64,000 bases of DNA from positions 1 through 64,000 of the forward strand of contig DAISYQ010000005.1 of NCBI GenBank assembly GCA_036825195.1, given 5' to 3'. Of the stretch, positions 42,716 through 52,283 are shown piece after piece (position 1 is the stretch's first letter; the number at the start of each line of letters is the position of its first letter). A program made the position numbers and the translations under genes. The notes beneath the pieces were generated by a model, which was not told where the DNA came from, did not search any database, and saw nothing but the letters and a program-made list of their open reading frames with translations. This DNA is from UBA2210 sp036825195. Lineage in GTDB: Bacteria; Desulfobacterota; Syntrophia; Syntrophales; UBA2210.

Positions 42716-42780
42716 GCTAAAAATGGTTATTTTCACCGTAAAAACAGTATTTTCTTGTCTAATTGACGGTTGTTTTGTCG

Positions 42781-43956
42781 TTAGAAATCGCCAGATGGGA
42801 GCAACTGCTGAGGTTCGCCCAAGAGGAATTCTCCCTTTTCAATCCAGGTTTTCAGGATAGTGGCGATTTCCCGTGCCTTGTAATAACTCGACATGGGTGC
42901 GGCCGGGATTACTTTCCCGCAAATGTTTATCGTGCCGCTCCGAAGTTCTTTATAGCTGACCTCGCCGATACTCTTTGAAATTCCACTCGGATAATCGACT
43001 CCGTAATCGTAGACCTGTGCGTAAATATCCTCGTCTTTAACAGCGGTATACCGCGCCATCTCTTCATTCAGTATTGGTATGGGCACTCCGATTCCGACAT
43101 ACAGGGACACTCCGTAACCAAGCATGCTTGCCCCTACCAACCACCGGGGATTCATTTCCTTCAGGTTCCCGATGGTTGCCAGTGTGCCCGCTCCCTCTTT
43201 CGGAACGCCGTTCTCGCTCCTCATTACATCGAAGGCGTGTTGCGTACCGGCCCAGGCGACAAAACCCTGAGTTCCGCAGAGAAATATCCGTGTGCCGATG
43301 CCGATGGTCTTGAAATAGGGATCATTCAGAAGGGGGCTTAATTGTCCGGACGTGGAGTAGGTTACGTTTGCCATGTCCGGTCTGAGCACACCCATATAGG
43401 TGTAAATGGTACGGTCGGACATGTTCGTAGCGCAATTGTAGTTCTGATAGGCGTTTCTGGGATTGAAGAGAATGGCGTTTCTGAGATCGTGTATCGTGAT
43501 GTTCTTTTCGTGCTTCCGGGCGGGATAGCAGTCGGTACCATACGATTCGAGACGCAGGCGGACAACCTTCCCTGCAACCAGATCTTCCAGGACATGTCCC
43601 CCGCCGTAATTGAAATCGCCCGGATGTATGCTGTTGAGAGGATCCCCGTCAACAACTTCCGTAGCGCCGAGATAACAGTCAACGGCGGCGATACCGCCGT
43701 AAGCGGGTACATCGTTGAGCCATACTTTTGAGGCCCGAATCTTGGGGGAGGTATGGCCGAAGTTGATAAATGCACCCGATGAGCACATGGGGGCAAAGGT
43801 TCCGGTGGTTACAACATCTACTTCTCTAGCCGCCGCCACAGCTCCCTTCTCTTCCACGATATCTATGATTTCTTCCGCGGTGACGACAACGGCCTTGCCT
43901 TTTTTGATCCTCTCGTTTATTTCTTTGTAGGTTTTATTTACGGTGTGTTTCTTCAT
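42781..43956 (-). CDS. DUF39/HcyBio homocysteine-biosynthesis protein
   Basis: A 391-residue member of PF01837 (DUF39), which in methanogens and sulfate reducers helps make homocysteine directly from aspartate semialdehyde and sulfide, together with a ferredoxin-like protein. Conserved blocks include 'VDVVTTGTFAPMCSSGAFINFGH', 'GAFIN', 'VDCYLGATEV' and 'GIGTRIFLCGTQGFVAW'. The Cys in 'MCSSG' and 'FLCGTQG' are likely functional. The start is ATG 43956. The electron-transfer partner (CBS-ferredoxin gene) is not adjacent. Confidence 0.88.
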   Translation of the reverse strand: MKKHTVNKTYKEINERIKKGKAVVVTAEEIIDIVEEKGAVAAAREVDVVTTGTFAPMCSSGAFINFGHTSPKIRASKVWLNDVPAYGGIAAVDCYLGATEVVDGDPLNSIHPGDFNYGGGHVLEDLVAGKVVRLRLESYGTDCYPARKHEKNITIHDLRNAILFNPRNAYQNYNCATNMSDRTIYTYMGVLRPDMANVTYSTSGQLSPLLNDPYFKTIGIGTRIFLCGTQGFVAWAGTQHAFDVMRSENGVPKEGAGTLATIGNLKEMNPRWLVGASMLGYGVSLYVGIGVPIPILNEEMARYTAVKDEDIYAQVYDYGVDYPSGISKSIGEVSYKELRSGTINICGKVIPAAPMSSYYKAREIATILKTWIEKGEFLLGEPQQLLPSGDF

Positions 43957-43987
43957 GCGCTCATCGTCCCTTATAAATATGGGAGTG

Positions 43988-44016
43988 AAAATACACCAAA
44001 TCATTCAATAAGACAA
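43988..44016 (-). promoter_or_regulatory. Sigma-70 promoter of the DUF39 gene
   Basis: On the minus strand TTGTCT (44016-44011), 17 bp, TATTTT (43993-43988), directly after the dut terminator and 32 bp before the ATG. Confidence 0.5.
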
Positions 44017-44018
44017 AT

Positions 44019-44053
44019 AAAAAACCCCTGCCATGGTAATCGATAGGCAGAGG
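44019..44053 (-). terminator. Intrinsic terminator after dut
   Basis: On the minus strand CCTCTGCC pairs with GGCAGGGG (one G-T pair) over a 13-nt loop and is followed by TTTTTTA. It closes the rimP-to-dut transcription unit. Confidence 0.82.
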
Positions 44054-44097
44054 CTTTGTTGGTAATCCGTCTTATTTCTATCAAATGGTATGAATCG

Positions 44098-44562
44098 TCA
44101 GGTTGCTCCCGTGTGGCCGAACCCTCCATTTCCTCTCGGTGTTGCTTCCAGGCTGTCGGTGATATTCCATGAAGCTCTGTATATTTTATGGACAACCATT
44201 TGAGCGATTCGATCGCCTCTTTTTACAACGAAGGGTTCGGAACCGTGGTTGATTATCAGGATTTTCACCTCCCCGCGATAATCTGAATCGATCGTACCCG
44301 GGGAGTTCAGAAGCGTAACCCCCGCCTCCATTGCCATCCCGCTTCGGGGTCGTATCTGGGCTTCATAACCGGACGGTAACGCAATGGCAATACCGGTAGG
44401 TATCAGTTTCCTCTCGCCGGGAAGCAAGGTTTCTTCATCATCCACTGCCGCAAAGATATCCATTCCCGCAGAGTTTTCCGTCATGTAGCGGGGAAGGGGA
44501 ACATCAACATCATTGTCGGACAGCTTTTTGACAAAAATCGCCACGTTGTTATTCAAGGGCAT
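44098..44562 (-). CDS. dut: Deoxyuridine 5'-triphosphate nucleotidohydrolase
   Basis: Hydrolyses dUTP to dUMP; a homotrimer. All five motifs are present: 'SAGMDIFAA', 'PRSGMA', 'GTIDSDYRGEV', 'RGDRIAQMV' and the C-terminal 'RGNGGFGHTG'. Length 154. Its start overlaps the end of pnp by 14 bp, so it is the last gene of that operon. Confidence 0.96.
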   Translation of the reverse strand: MPLNNNVAIFVKKLSDNDVDVPLPRYMTENSAGMDIFAAVDDEETLLPGERKLIPTGIAIALPSGYEAQIRPRSGMAMEAGVTLLNSPGTIDSDYRGEVKILIINHGSEPFVVKRGDRIAQMVVHKIYRASWNITDSLEATPRGNGGFGHTGAT

Positions 44563-46657
44563 CCTTCCTGCTCAGCCGAATCTTTCCACCCCTGTCGATA
44601 TCGATAACCTTGACGGTAACTTTGTCACCTTCATTCAGTACGTCGGTAACCCTTTCAACCCGTTTGGTATCCAGTTGGGATATATGAACCAGTCCGTCAG
44701 TTCCGGGCAGTATCTCTACAAATGCACCGAAATCGACGACTTTTTTCACCGTGCCCTCGTAAATCTTACCGATTTCGGGTTCTTCGGTCAGCGCCCTGAC
44801 CATGGCGATTGCCCGTTCGGACGCCTTCGCATCGTTAGAGGCAATGGTGACGGTACCATCGTCTTCCACGTTCATCGACACGCCGGTCTCACTGATAATT
44901 CCCCGTATATTCTTTCCTCCGGTGCCTATGACGTCCCGTATCTTTTCCTGTTTTACCGTTATCGTGGTAATTCTCGGTGCGTATATTGATAGGTCTTCCC
45001 GAGGAGCTGTCATCGTTTCGTTCAGCTTATCGATGATGAACTCTCTGCCGTCCTTGGCCTGATAGAGTGCGTCTTTCAGAATGACCTCCGAAAGCCTGTC
45101 GACTTTAATGTCCATCTGCAGCGCAGTTATGCCCTTCTTCGTACCACACACCTTAAAGTCCATATCTCCCGCATGATCCTCATCACCGAGGATATCCGAA
45201 AGGATCACGACTTCATCGCCTTCCTTCAAAAGCCCCATTGCGATGCCCGCAACGGTATCTTTGACCGGGACGCCAGCATCCATAAGGGCCAGAGAACCTC
45301 CGCACACGGTTGCCATGGAAGATGATCCGTTTGAGGACAACACCTCGGAGACAAGCCGGATGGTGTAAGGAAATTCTTCATGTGACGGAAGAAGCGGAAG
45401 CAACGCCCTTCGGGCAAGATTTCCGTGTCCTATCTCTCTTCTTCCGGGTCCTCTCAGGAACCTGGCTTCTCCGACGGAGTAGGGAGGAAAATTGTAGTGA
45501 AGGATAAAGGTTCTTGTCTCTTCCCCGTCTATGAAGTCCATTCGTTGTTCATCCGCGGAAGTTCCCAGCGTAAGGGCAACAAGGGCCTGCGTCTCGCCTC
45601 GTGAGAACAGTCCGGAACCATGCGCCCGGGGAAGAATCCCGACTTCGGATGAGATCGTTCGGATGTCCCTGTTGGATCTGCCACCTATTCGTCGTTTCTC
45701 CACCAGTATCATGGAACGGAGGATCTCTCTCGACAATTCCTCAAAGAGTAACATTGCCTTTGGATCAAGACCGGCATCGTCACTGCTGAGTTCTTCGATC
45801 ATCTTCTGTTTTACGTCATCGATCTTTGCGTATCGCTCCAGTTTTCTCCCTTCGAGATAGGCCTCCTGCAACCCGGCATAGACAAGATCTTTGACACGCT
45901 TTCTGAGATCTTCTGAAATCTCAACCGGTTCGACCGTCCTCTTTACCTTTCCTACGGCCTGGCAGATACGGTCCTGAAGCTCGATGACCGGTCGCATCGA
46001 TTCGAGCCCGAAGGTAATGGCATCAAGAATCAAATCTTCGGGAACTTCCTTGGCTCCCCCCTCCAGCATAACGAGATTGACATCGAAATCCCGATTTCCG
46101 TCGGCGGAAGGTACTTTCCTTCCCACAAGGAAGATATCCAGATCGCTCTCTTCCATTTCCTTGGATGTGGGATTGCACACCAGTTGTCCCCCTATCCTTC
46201 CCACTTTGACACCCGCGATCGGTCCTTTGAATGGTATATCGGATATACCGAGGGCCACGGAGGTTCCAAGCATGGATGTCACATCGGAATCATTTTCATC
46301 ATCGACTGAAAGTACCGTCGCGATTATCTGCGTTTCATTAACATACCCTTCGGGAAACAGTGGACGTATGGATCTGTCAATAATTCTCGATGTAAGGATC
46401 TCTTGTTCGTTGAGACGCCCCTCTCTCTTGAAAAAACCACCGGGAATCTTACCGGCGGCAAAGGTTTTCTCCTGATAGTCTACAGTTAAGGGCAGAAAAT
46501 CCAGCCCTTCTCTTTTGTCTTTGAGGGATACCGCGGTTACAAGCACAACGGTATCACCATAGGTCACCATGGCGGCCCCATTTGCCTGCCCGGCGAGATA
46601 ATTTGTCTTTACAGACACATCCCTTCCCGCAAAAGTTGTAGTGTATACTTCACTCAT
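44549..46657 (-). CDS. pnp: Polyribonucleotide nucleotidyltransferase (PNPase)
   Basis: Phosphorolytic 3'-5' exoribonuclease of the degradosome. Two RNase PH domains ('GGFFKREGRLNEQEILTSRIID' in the first, 'GRREIGHGNLARRALLPLLP' in the second), an alpha-helical linker, then KH ('IRDVIGTGGKNIRGIISETG') and S1 ('GKIYEGTVKKVVDFGAFVEI') RNA-binding domains. The 702 residues are full length. It follows rpsO by 30 bp, the ancestral order. Confidence 0.97.
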   Translation of the reverse strand: MSEVYTTTFAGRDVSVKTNYLAGQANGAAMVTYGDTVVLVTAVSLKDKREGLDFLPLTVDYQEKTFAAGKIPGGFFKREGRLNEQEILTSRIIDRSIRPLFPEGYVNETQIIATVLSVDDENDSDVTSMLGTSVALGISDIPFKGPIAGVKVGRIGGQLVCNPTSKEMEESDLDIFLVGRKVPSADGNRDFDVNLVMLEGGAKEVPEDLILDAITFGLESMRPVIELQDRICQAVGKVKRTVEPVEISEDLRKRVKDLVYAGLQEAYLEGRKLERYAKIDDVKQKMIEELSSDDAGLDPKAMLLFEELSREILRSMILVEKRRIGGRSNRDIRTISSEVGILPRAHGSGLFSRGETQALVALTLGTSADEQRMDFIDGEETRTFILHYNFPPYSVGEARFLRGPGRREIGHGNLARRALLPLLPSHEEFPYTIRLVSEVLSSNGSSSMATVCGGSLALMDAGVPVKDTVAGIAMGLLKEGDEVVILSDILGDEDHAGDMDFKVCGTKKGITALQMDIKVDRLSEVILKDALYQAKDGREFIIDKLNETMTAPREDLSIYAPRITTITVKQEKIRDVIGTGGKNIRGIISETGVSMNVEDDGTVTIASNDAKASERAIAMVRALTEEPEIGKIYEGTVKKVVDFGAFVEILPGTDGLVHISQLDTKRVERVTDVLNEGDKVTVKVIDIDRGGKIRLSRKDALE

Positions 46658-46687
46658 GTTGTTTGTTTACTCCTCAATATTTTTAAT

Positions 46688-46954
46688 CTATCTTCTCAGT
46701 CCGAGGCGCTTGATCAATTCACGATATCGTTCAATGTCCTTTTTCTTGAGATAATCGAGCATACTCCTTCTCTGTCCTACCAGTTTCAGGAGTCCCCTCC
46801 GGGAGTGATGATCTTTCTTATGTGTTTTGAAATGCTCAGTCAGGTATTCTATTCTTCCGCTCAGAAGGGCAACTTGGACTTCCGGAGATCCTGTATCGCC
46901 TTCATGGATCTGAAAATTGGCTATAATCTCTTTTTTTCTTTCTTCATCTAACAC
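46688..46954 (-). CDS. rpsO: 30S ribosomal protein S15
   Basis: An 88-residue 16S rRNA-binding protein with the signature 'GDTGSPEVQVALLSGRIEYLTEHF' and 'HSRRGLLKLVGQRRSMLDYLKK'. The start is GTG, with GGAGG about 10 nt upstream. It lies between truB and pnp as in many bacteria. Confidence 0.96.
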   Translation of the reverse strand: MLDEERKKEIIANFQIHEGDTGSPEVQVALLSGRIEYLTEHFKTHKKDHHSRRGLLKLVGQRRSMLDYLKKKDIERYRELIKRLGLRR

Positions 46955-46989
46955 GGTTATCTATCCTCCCTTACACATATATCTTGTTT

Positions 46990-47919
46990 TTAATTGAAAA
47001 CCCTTAAAATTTTAGCTACCTGTTTTCCTTCACTCAACTGGGAAACCTCCTCCGCTGAGAAAAGTGTTTTTGCGACGGCAATGATACTACCGTCCTGCAT
47101 CATAAATTTTACCAGATCTCCCTTCTCCATCAAAGGGGTTTTTTTATCATTCAAAACGCCGCAATCTGGTTGATATCCCTGCCTTATTCTGTTTGCCGTA
47201 TCCTGGTCAACAACGATGTTACGGAAACCGGGTAACGCGTTCGCTACGGGAATAAGGCTTTTCTTGAGAATACCAATCGCTTCTCCATCAGCGAGGCATT
47301 CAAGCGATATGGCGTTTTCCTCTTCGAAGGAGCCGCTTCGCGTTCGCCTGAGACTCGACAGGCATGCACCGCACCCCAGCGCGTCCCCAATATCGGCACA
47401 GAGCGACCGTATATAGGTACCCTTTGAACAAGAGACGGTAAATGTTACAAAGGGGAGCCGTATCTCTTCAACGGTAATATGATGCACATCAACGCTTCTC
47501 ACGGGAGGTTCAATGTCAATTCCCTGCCGTGTCCATTTGTAGAGAGGCTTGCCCTTGAACTTGACAGCCGAATACCTCGGGGCTTTCTGCTCTATTCGAC
47601 CGACAAAGCCCCCCATCACATCTCGTATCTCTTGTGGCTGAAGGCAGGGGGTACGACGTTCCAGCACCTCACCCTCAATATCGAAGGTATCGGTCCTGAC
47701 ACCCAGAAGCATCGTGGCACGATATTCTTTGTCATCGTTTGTAAAGAACTGGGCAATCTTGGTCGCCTCATTGACACAAATGGTAAGAACCCCTGTTGCC
47801 ATCGGATCCAGCGTCCCCGCATGTCCGACTTTTTTCGCCCCGAGTAATTTTTTGACATCACGGACAATATCATGCGATGTCCTGCCGGGCGGTTTGTCAA
47901 TGATCAATACGCCATCCAT
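46990..47919 (-). CDS. truB: tRNA pseudouridine(55) synthase
   Basis: Makes pseudouridine 55 in the T-loop of tRNAs. 'GVLIIDKPPGRTSHDIVRDV' and 'GHAGTLDPMATGVL' (with the catalytic Asp) are the family signature, and 'YSAVKFKGKPLYKWTRQGI' follows. A C-terminal PUA-like domain closes the 309-residue protein. It follows nrnA by 10 bp. Confidence 0.96.
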   Translation of the reverse strand: MDGVLIIDKPPGRTSHDIVRDVKKLLGAKKVGHAGTLDPMATGVLTICVNEATKIAQFFTNDDKEYRATMLLGVRTDTFDIEGEVLERRTPCLQPQEIRDVMGGFVGRIEQKAPRYSAVKFKGKPLYKWTRQGIDIEPPVRSVDVHHITVEEIRLPFVTFTVSCSKGTYIRSLCADIGDALGCGACLSSLRRTRSGSFEEENAISLECLADGEAIGILKKSLIPVANALPGFRNIVVDQDTANRIRQGYQPDCGVLNDKKTPLMEKGDLVKFMMQDGSIIAVAKTLFSAEEVSQLSEGKQVAKILRVFN

Positions 47920-47929
47920 ATCACAAGCT

Positions 47930-48910
47930 TCAAATCCCGAGATTGTCCTCCATCGACACCGTTTTTATGGCGTCGATCAGTCGCCTCTTGATAGTCGTAA
48001 TAGTACCTTCAACCCTGCAGGCGGAGGCATTAACGTGTCCTCCCCCTCCTAAGAGGCCCGCAATTTTTTCCACATTCACGGTTCCCTTTGATCGCAGGCT
48101 TATTTTATAGCGGCCCTTGGACACCTCATGATAACATATGGCAATTTCAACGCCCTGTATTGAACGGACGATATCCACCAGACCTTCCGTATGTTCAGGC
48201 AGCGCGCCTTCCCGGTTCAGCATCTCCTGTGTGACACAAATAGAGCCGACCTTATCGCCTTGAGACAACTCCAGGGTGTCTATGGCTTTCCCTATGAGTC
48301 GAACCTGGACAGCCGATCGAGTCTCATAAATGCTCTGGGCTATGTATCGGCAGTCGGCCCCCTTTTCCACCAGATCTGCCGCCACCCGAAAGGTTTCGAT
48401 ACCGGTGTTGGAATAACGAAAACTACCGGTGTCGGTCAGAATGGCCGTATATATATTCGTGGCAATATCTGTCGTTATGGCAATCCCCATTCTGCTCAAG
48501 AGACGGTATACGATCTCGCCCGTGGAACTTGCCGTGGGATCGGCCAGTAACAGTTTAGAAAAGGTATCACCCGAAGAGATATGATGGTCGATACTAATAA
48601 TCGTTTCTAAAGAACGTACCCTACCTGCTTCATTCCCGATCCTATCGATATCGCTACAATCCAAAACAAAAGCCGCATCAAATCCGTTTATGTCTTCCAT
48701 GGAATGGATGATATCTTCCGAACCGGGGAGGAAGCGATATATTTCCGGCGTCTGATCCTGATTGTACACGACGGCCTTTTTGCCTATGCCACGCAGCGCG
48801 TGGTATAGGGCCAGTTCGGACCCCACCGCATCACCATCCGGTCGTACGTGGGAGGTTATGAGGAAGGATGAAAGGGATCTTATTGTTGCAATAACGTCAC
48901 TGAACATCAT
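47930..48910 (-). CDS. nrnA: DHH-family bifunctional oligoribonuclease/pAp phosphatase
   Basis: Degrades short RNAs and 3'-phosphoadenosine 5'-phosphate. The DHH domain has 'ITSHVRPDGDAVGSELAL', 'VLDCSD', 'SIDHHISS' and 'AILTDTGSFRYSNT'. The C-terminal DHHA1 domain ends 'GGGGHVNASACRV'. Length 326. It overlaps rbfA by 14 bp; a second ATG three bases later is equivalent. The rbfA-nrnA-truB order is common. Confidence 0.93.
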   Translation of the reverse strand: MMFSDVIATIRSLSSFLITSHVRPDGDAVGSELALYHALRGIGKKAVVYNQDQTPEIYRFLPGSEDIIHSMEDINGFDAAFVLDCSDIDRIGNEAGRVRSLETIISIDHHISSGDTFSKLLLADPTASSTGEIVYRLLSRMGIAITTDIATNIYTAILTDTGSFRYSNTGIETFRVAADLVEKGADCRYIAQSIYETRSAVQVRLIGKAIDTLELSQGDKVGSICVTQEMLNREGALPEHTEGLVDIVRSIQGVEIAICYHEVSKGRYKISLRSKGTVNVEKIAGLLGGGGHVNASACRVEGTITTIKRRLIDAIKTVSMEDNLGI

Positions 48911-49247
48911 GTTTTATTTCTGCCAACAATCTGTTGATATGATCTCCATATTCGAATGATTCATCAAATATAAATTTTATTTCAGGGACATAGCGAAGTC
49001 GCAACCGTTTCCCCAATTCCCTTCTCAAAAAGCCCGTAGCCCTCTGCAGACCCTTGGTCGTCTCCTCATTACAGATGTTCTCTCCTATCCTGACGAAAAA
49101 GACCTTTGCCTGGCGAAGGTCGTCCGTAACCTTAACATCGGTGACGGTTACCTCCCGTACCTGCGGGTCATTTACTTCTTTCAGCAGGATGTCTGAAATC
49201 TCAGCCTTTATGAGATCGGCAACCCTGTCAGCTCTCTTGAAATTCAT
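48897..49247 (-). CDS. rbfA: Ribosome-binding factor A
   Basis: Late 30S assembly factor with a KH-like fold. 'FKRADRVADLIKAEISDILLKEVNDPQV' and 'VTVTDVKVTDDLRQAKVFFV' are typical, as is 'LRLRYVPEIKFIFDES'. The ATG at 49247 fits the family start; a TTG at 49271 would add eight residues. Length 116; it overlaps ylxP by 20 bp. Confidence 0.93.
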   Translation of the reverse strand: MNFKRADRVADLIKAEISDILLKEVNDPQVREVTVTDVKVTDDLRQAKVFFVRIGENICNEETTKGLQRATGFLRRELGKRLRLRYVPEIKFIFDESFEYGDHINRLLAEIKHDVQ

Positions 49248-49569
49248 CGAATCCGTTTTGACTACAACCAATCCGAGTGTCGGATATGGAATAAATCTCT
49301 ATATCGACATTCACGATGTGGGCCAGCTGTAGTCCCTCCACAAAATTTACAACCTTATCAACCTTCGAATTGATAAAACCTCGCTCGTTCCCAACCAGAC
49401 TAAACCCGATTTTACACCTCTTCCAGTCGTCCAGGTCTCCAACCTCCGCTATGGAAATGTTGAATTTGTTTTTCGTCCTGCTCAGGATGCTTCTTAGTAC
49501 GGCCCTCTTTTCTTTCAAAGATCTGCTGCTATCGACGAAAAGTTCGATTATTCCCGTTCCGACCACCAT
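49228..49569 (-). CDS. DUF503/YlxP-family protein
   Basis: Small protein (113 residues) of the YlxP family found between infB and rbfA in many bacteria; it has a ferredoxin-like fold and a suggested link to ribosome assembly. 'SRSLKEKRAVLRSILSRTKNKFNISIAEV' is the family signature. AGGGA precedes the ATG at 49569 by 9 nt. Confidence 0.9.
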   Translation of the reverse strand: MVVGTGIIELFVDSSRSLKEKRAVLRSILSRTKNKFNISIAEVGDLDDWKRCKIGFSLVGNERGFINSKVDKVVNFVEGLQLAHIVNVDIEIYSISDTRIGCSQNGFDEFQES

Positions 49570-49626
49570 AGTTGTGAATCCCTGAAGGACCAAACGGAGC
49601 CTGCTGAGCAGTACACCAAGGGTTGT

Positions 49627-52242
49627 CTATAATTTCCTGGCGATTTTTTCCCTTGTGTATGCTTCTATGACATCCCCTTCCTTGATATCATTGAAATTTT
49701 CTATCCCGATGCCGCATTCAAACCCGGCGGATACTTCTTTGGCATCATCCTTGAATCGCTTGAGCGAGAGGAATTTACCGTCATGAATAACGACTCCATC
49801 CCTCAATAACCTCAGCCGGGCAGTTCGGATCAGCTTACCGTCGGTCACACGGCTACCCGCAATAGTGCCTATTTTTGATACCTTGAACACCTGCAGTACT
49901 TCGGCCCGTCCCTGCACGGATTCTTCAAACACCGGTTCAAGGAGCCCTTCCATGGCATCCCGTACATCGGAGATGGTATCATATATGACATCGTACAACT
50001 GAACGCTGACGCCTTCTTTTTCGATGATCTCTGAAACCCTCGCGTCGGGTCTGACCTTGAATCCTATCACGATCGCATCGGAGGCCGACGCCAGCATGAT
50101 GTCCGTTTCGGTGATTGCACCCGCGGAACCATGCACGATCTTCAATTTTACATCGTCCGTGCTAAGCTTCAAAAGGGCCTCTGAAAGGGCCTCCACCGAA
50201 CCCTGGACATCGGCCTTGATAATGACATTCAGCTCTTTGGCTCCTTCCTGGATACGCTCGTACAGTTGTTCAAGAGTGATCTTTGAGGACTTCGTGAGTT
50301 CTTTTTCCCGTTCCTTTCTCACCCAATGCTCACTGACAGCCCGTGCCTTTTTATCGTCTTCAACACATACAAAATCCATTCCGGCATGGGGCACACTGGA
50401 GAACCCAACAACCTCCACCGGCATGGAGGGTCCCGCCTCAGCAACCCTGGATCCCTTGTCGTTGGTCATGGCCCGTACCCTGCCGTACTCAGTTCTCGAT
50501 ACAATCGCATCCCCCTCTCTCAAGGTGCCTTCCTGGACGATAACGGTGGCTACTGGACCTCTTCCCTTGTCAAGCTTTGCCTCAATGACGATTCCCCGTG
50601 CCAACTTGTTCGGATCTGCTTTCAATTCCATAATATCGGCTTGGAGGAGAATCAATTCCATTAATTCCTCGATCCCCTGTTTTTGTTTCGCCGAAACATC
50701 CGCATAGATGGTGTCCCCGCCCCATGCTTCGGGCACAAGGTCATATTCTGCGAGCTGCTGTCGTATTCTTTCCGGATCGGCATTTGCCTTGTCGATCTTA
50801 TTGACCGCAACGATGATGGGGACACCGGCTGCCCGGGAATGATTGATTGCCTCAATGGTCTGATCCATTACACCGTCATCGGCGGCAACCACAAGAACCA
50901 CAACATCCGTAACCTGGGCTCCTCGCGCTCTCATCGCTGTGAAGGCTTCATGACCCGGCGTATCAAGGAATACAATATCCCTTTCATCGATACGCACAAG
51001 GTATGCCCCGATTGCCTGGGTAATCCCTCCAGATTCGCCCTCTATTACATTCGTCTGTCGGATAACATCCAGAAGCGATGTCTTGCCGTGATCGACATGA
51101 CCCATGATAGTCACGACCGGAGCTCTCGGTAAGAGATGCTCGGGAAGAGATTCCTCCCTGTGCATGATATCTTCATAATCGATTTTGACTGATTCCACCT
51201 GATATCCGAATTCTCCTGCAACGAGGGCCGCGGCTTCAAAGTCGATCGACTGATTGATGGTGACCATCATGCCCAAGGAGACCAGTTTGCCGATCAGTTC
51301 GCCTGCTTTGATGCCCATTTTCTTGGCGAGATCACTTATCCGAATGGCATCTTCTACCTTTATCCTTCTTTTGATCGCCTTGGGAGTTGTGATTTCCGTC
51401 GTCTTCATCTTGGTAACGGGAACCCTGTCTTCTTTCCAACTCCAGCGCTCTTGCTGCTCGTCCTGGTCCTCCTTGGATCGTTTCGATTTTTTGAAAACGC
51501 GTTGTTGAATAAAAACCTTTTTGCGTCGTTGTTCCTTATCGACTTGTATTTCAACCGGTTTTTTGGGTTTGGCCTTGTGCGCCGGTTCACGGTCCGGTTC
51601 CTGCTCTGTTTTCTCCTGTTCGATCACAGGTTTTGTTTCCTTGGGCTCGGGCCTCCGCTCTTCTTTCTTGGGAACGATTTCTTCTTTTGGAGGGAGGACC
51701 TTCGGCTCTTTTTTGGGGGCCTCCCGGACAATCTTAATCAGAGATTTACGGGGCTTTATTACCGGTGTGATACGTTTTTCCGTTTCTTCAGCCTTCTTTT
51801 CTTCCTCTTTTTTCTGCTCTTTCTCTTTTTCTTCTGTCGGTGCGGCCGTCTCTACAGCTTCCACCGGCCCATTTTCCTGTTCTTTCTCTTTCTCCTCTTC
51901 CGGGGCGGCGGCCGCCTCTATAACTTGAATCGGTTCTTTTTCCGACTCTTGTATCGGTTCTTCCACCTCTTTCTCAGGTTGAGGCTCATCAGGGATTTGC
52001 TCGATTTCAGGAACTTCCCGCCGGATCGCTCTCCTTCTTATTACCGTCTTCTTGACCCGTTCTTCGACGATCGTGTTTTTCTCGCCCAGAGCGAACTCTC
52101 GCCGTATCATTTCAACATCGCCATCTTCAAGGGAACTGGAATGGGCCTTGACGGCTATCCCAAGTTTCTCCAATCGCGCGATCATATCTTTATTATCTAC
52201 GCCGAGCTCTTTCGCCAATTCGTAGACCCTTGTTTTGGACAT
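49627..52242 (-). CDS. infB: Translation initiation factor IF-2
   Basis: GTPase that places initiator tRNA on the 30S subunit. The 871 residues begin with an IF2_N domain ('RVYELAKELGVDNKDMIARL'), a long charged linker of Glu/Lys/Pro-rich segments (about 90-260), a second IF2_N domain ('DAIRISDLAKKMGIKAGELI'), then the G domain with 'GHVDHGKTSLLD' (G1), 'DTPGHEAF' (G3) and 'NKID' (G4), followed by domains II-IV. Its place between nusA and ylxP is standard. Confidence 0.97.
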   Translation of the reverse strand: MSKTRVYELAKELGVDNKDMIARLEKLGIAVKAHSSSLEDGDVEMIRREFALGEKNTIVEERVKKTVIRRRAIRREVPEIEQIPDEPQPEKEVEEPIQESEKEPIQVIEAAAAPEEEKEKEQENGPVEAVETAAPTEEKEKEQKKEEEKKAEETEKRITPVIKPRKSLIKIVREAPKKEPKVLPPKEEIVPKKEERRPEPKETKPVIEQEKTEQEPDREPAHKAKPKKPVEIQVDKEQRRKKVFIQQRVFKKSKRSKEDQDEQQERWSWKEDRVPVTKMKTTEITTPKAIKRRIKVEDAIRISDLAKKMGIKAGELIGKLVSLGMMVTINQSIDFEAAALVAGEFGYQVESVKIDYEDIMHREESLPEHLLPRAPVVTIMGHVDHGKTSLLDVIRQTNVIEGESGGITQAIGAYLVRIDERDIVFLDTPGHEAFTAMRARGAQVTDVVVLVVAADDGVMDQTIEAINHSRAAGVPIIVAVNKIDKANADPERIRQQLAEYDLVPEAWGGDTIYADVSAKQKQGIEELMELILLQADIMELKADPNKLARGIVIEAKLDKGRGPVATVIVQEGTLREGDAIVSRTEYGRVRAMTNDKGSRVAEAGPSMPVEVVGFSSVPHAGMDFVCVEDDKKARAVSEHWVRKEREKELTKSSKITLEQLYERIQEGAKELNVIIKADVQGSVEALSEALLKLSTDDVKLKIVHGSAGAITETDIMLASASDAIVIGFKVRPDARVSEIIEKEGVSVQLYDVIYDTISDVRDAMEGLLEPVFEESVQGRAEVLQVFKVSKIGTIAGSRVTDGKLIRTARLRLLRDGVVIHDGKFLSLKRFKDDAKEVSAGFECGIGIENFNDIKEGDVIEAYTREKIARKL

Positions 52243-52283
52243 TATTGAAACTCCTGATTATCTTGTCGAATATAGTAGAACGG

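Noticed and set aside
51451..52248. A 265-codon Phe/Leu/Arg-rich frame opposite the infB linker
   Set aside because: It is the complement of the Glu/Lys-rich linker of IF-2; composition explains it.
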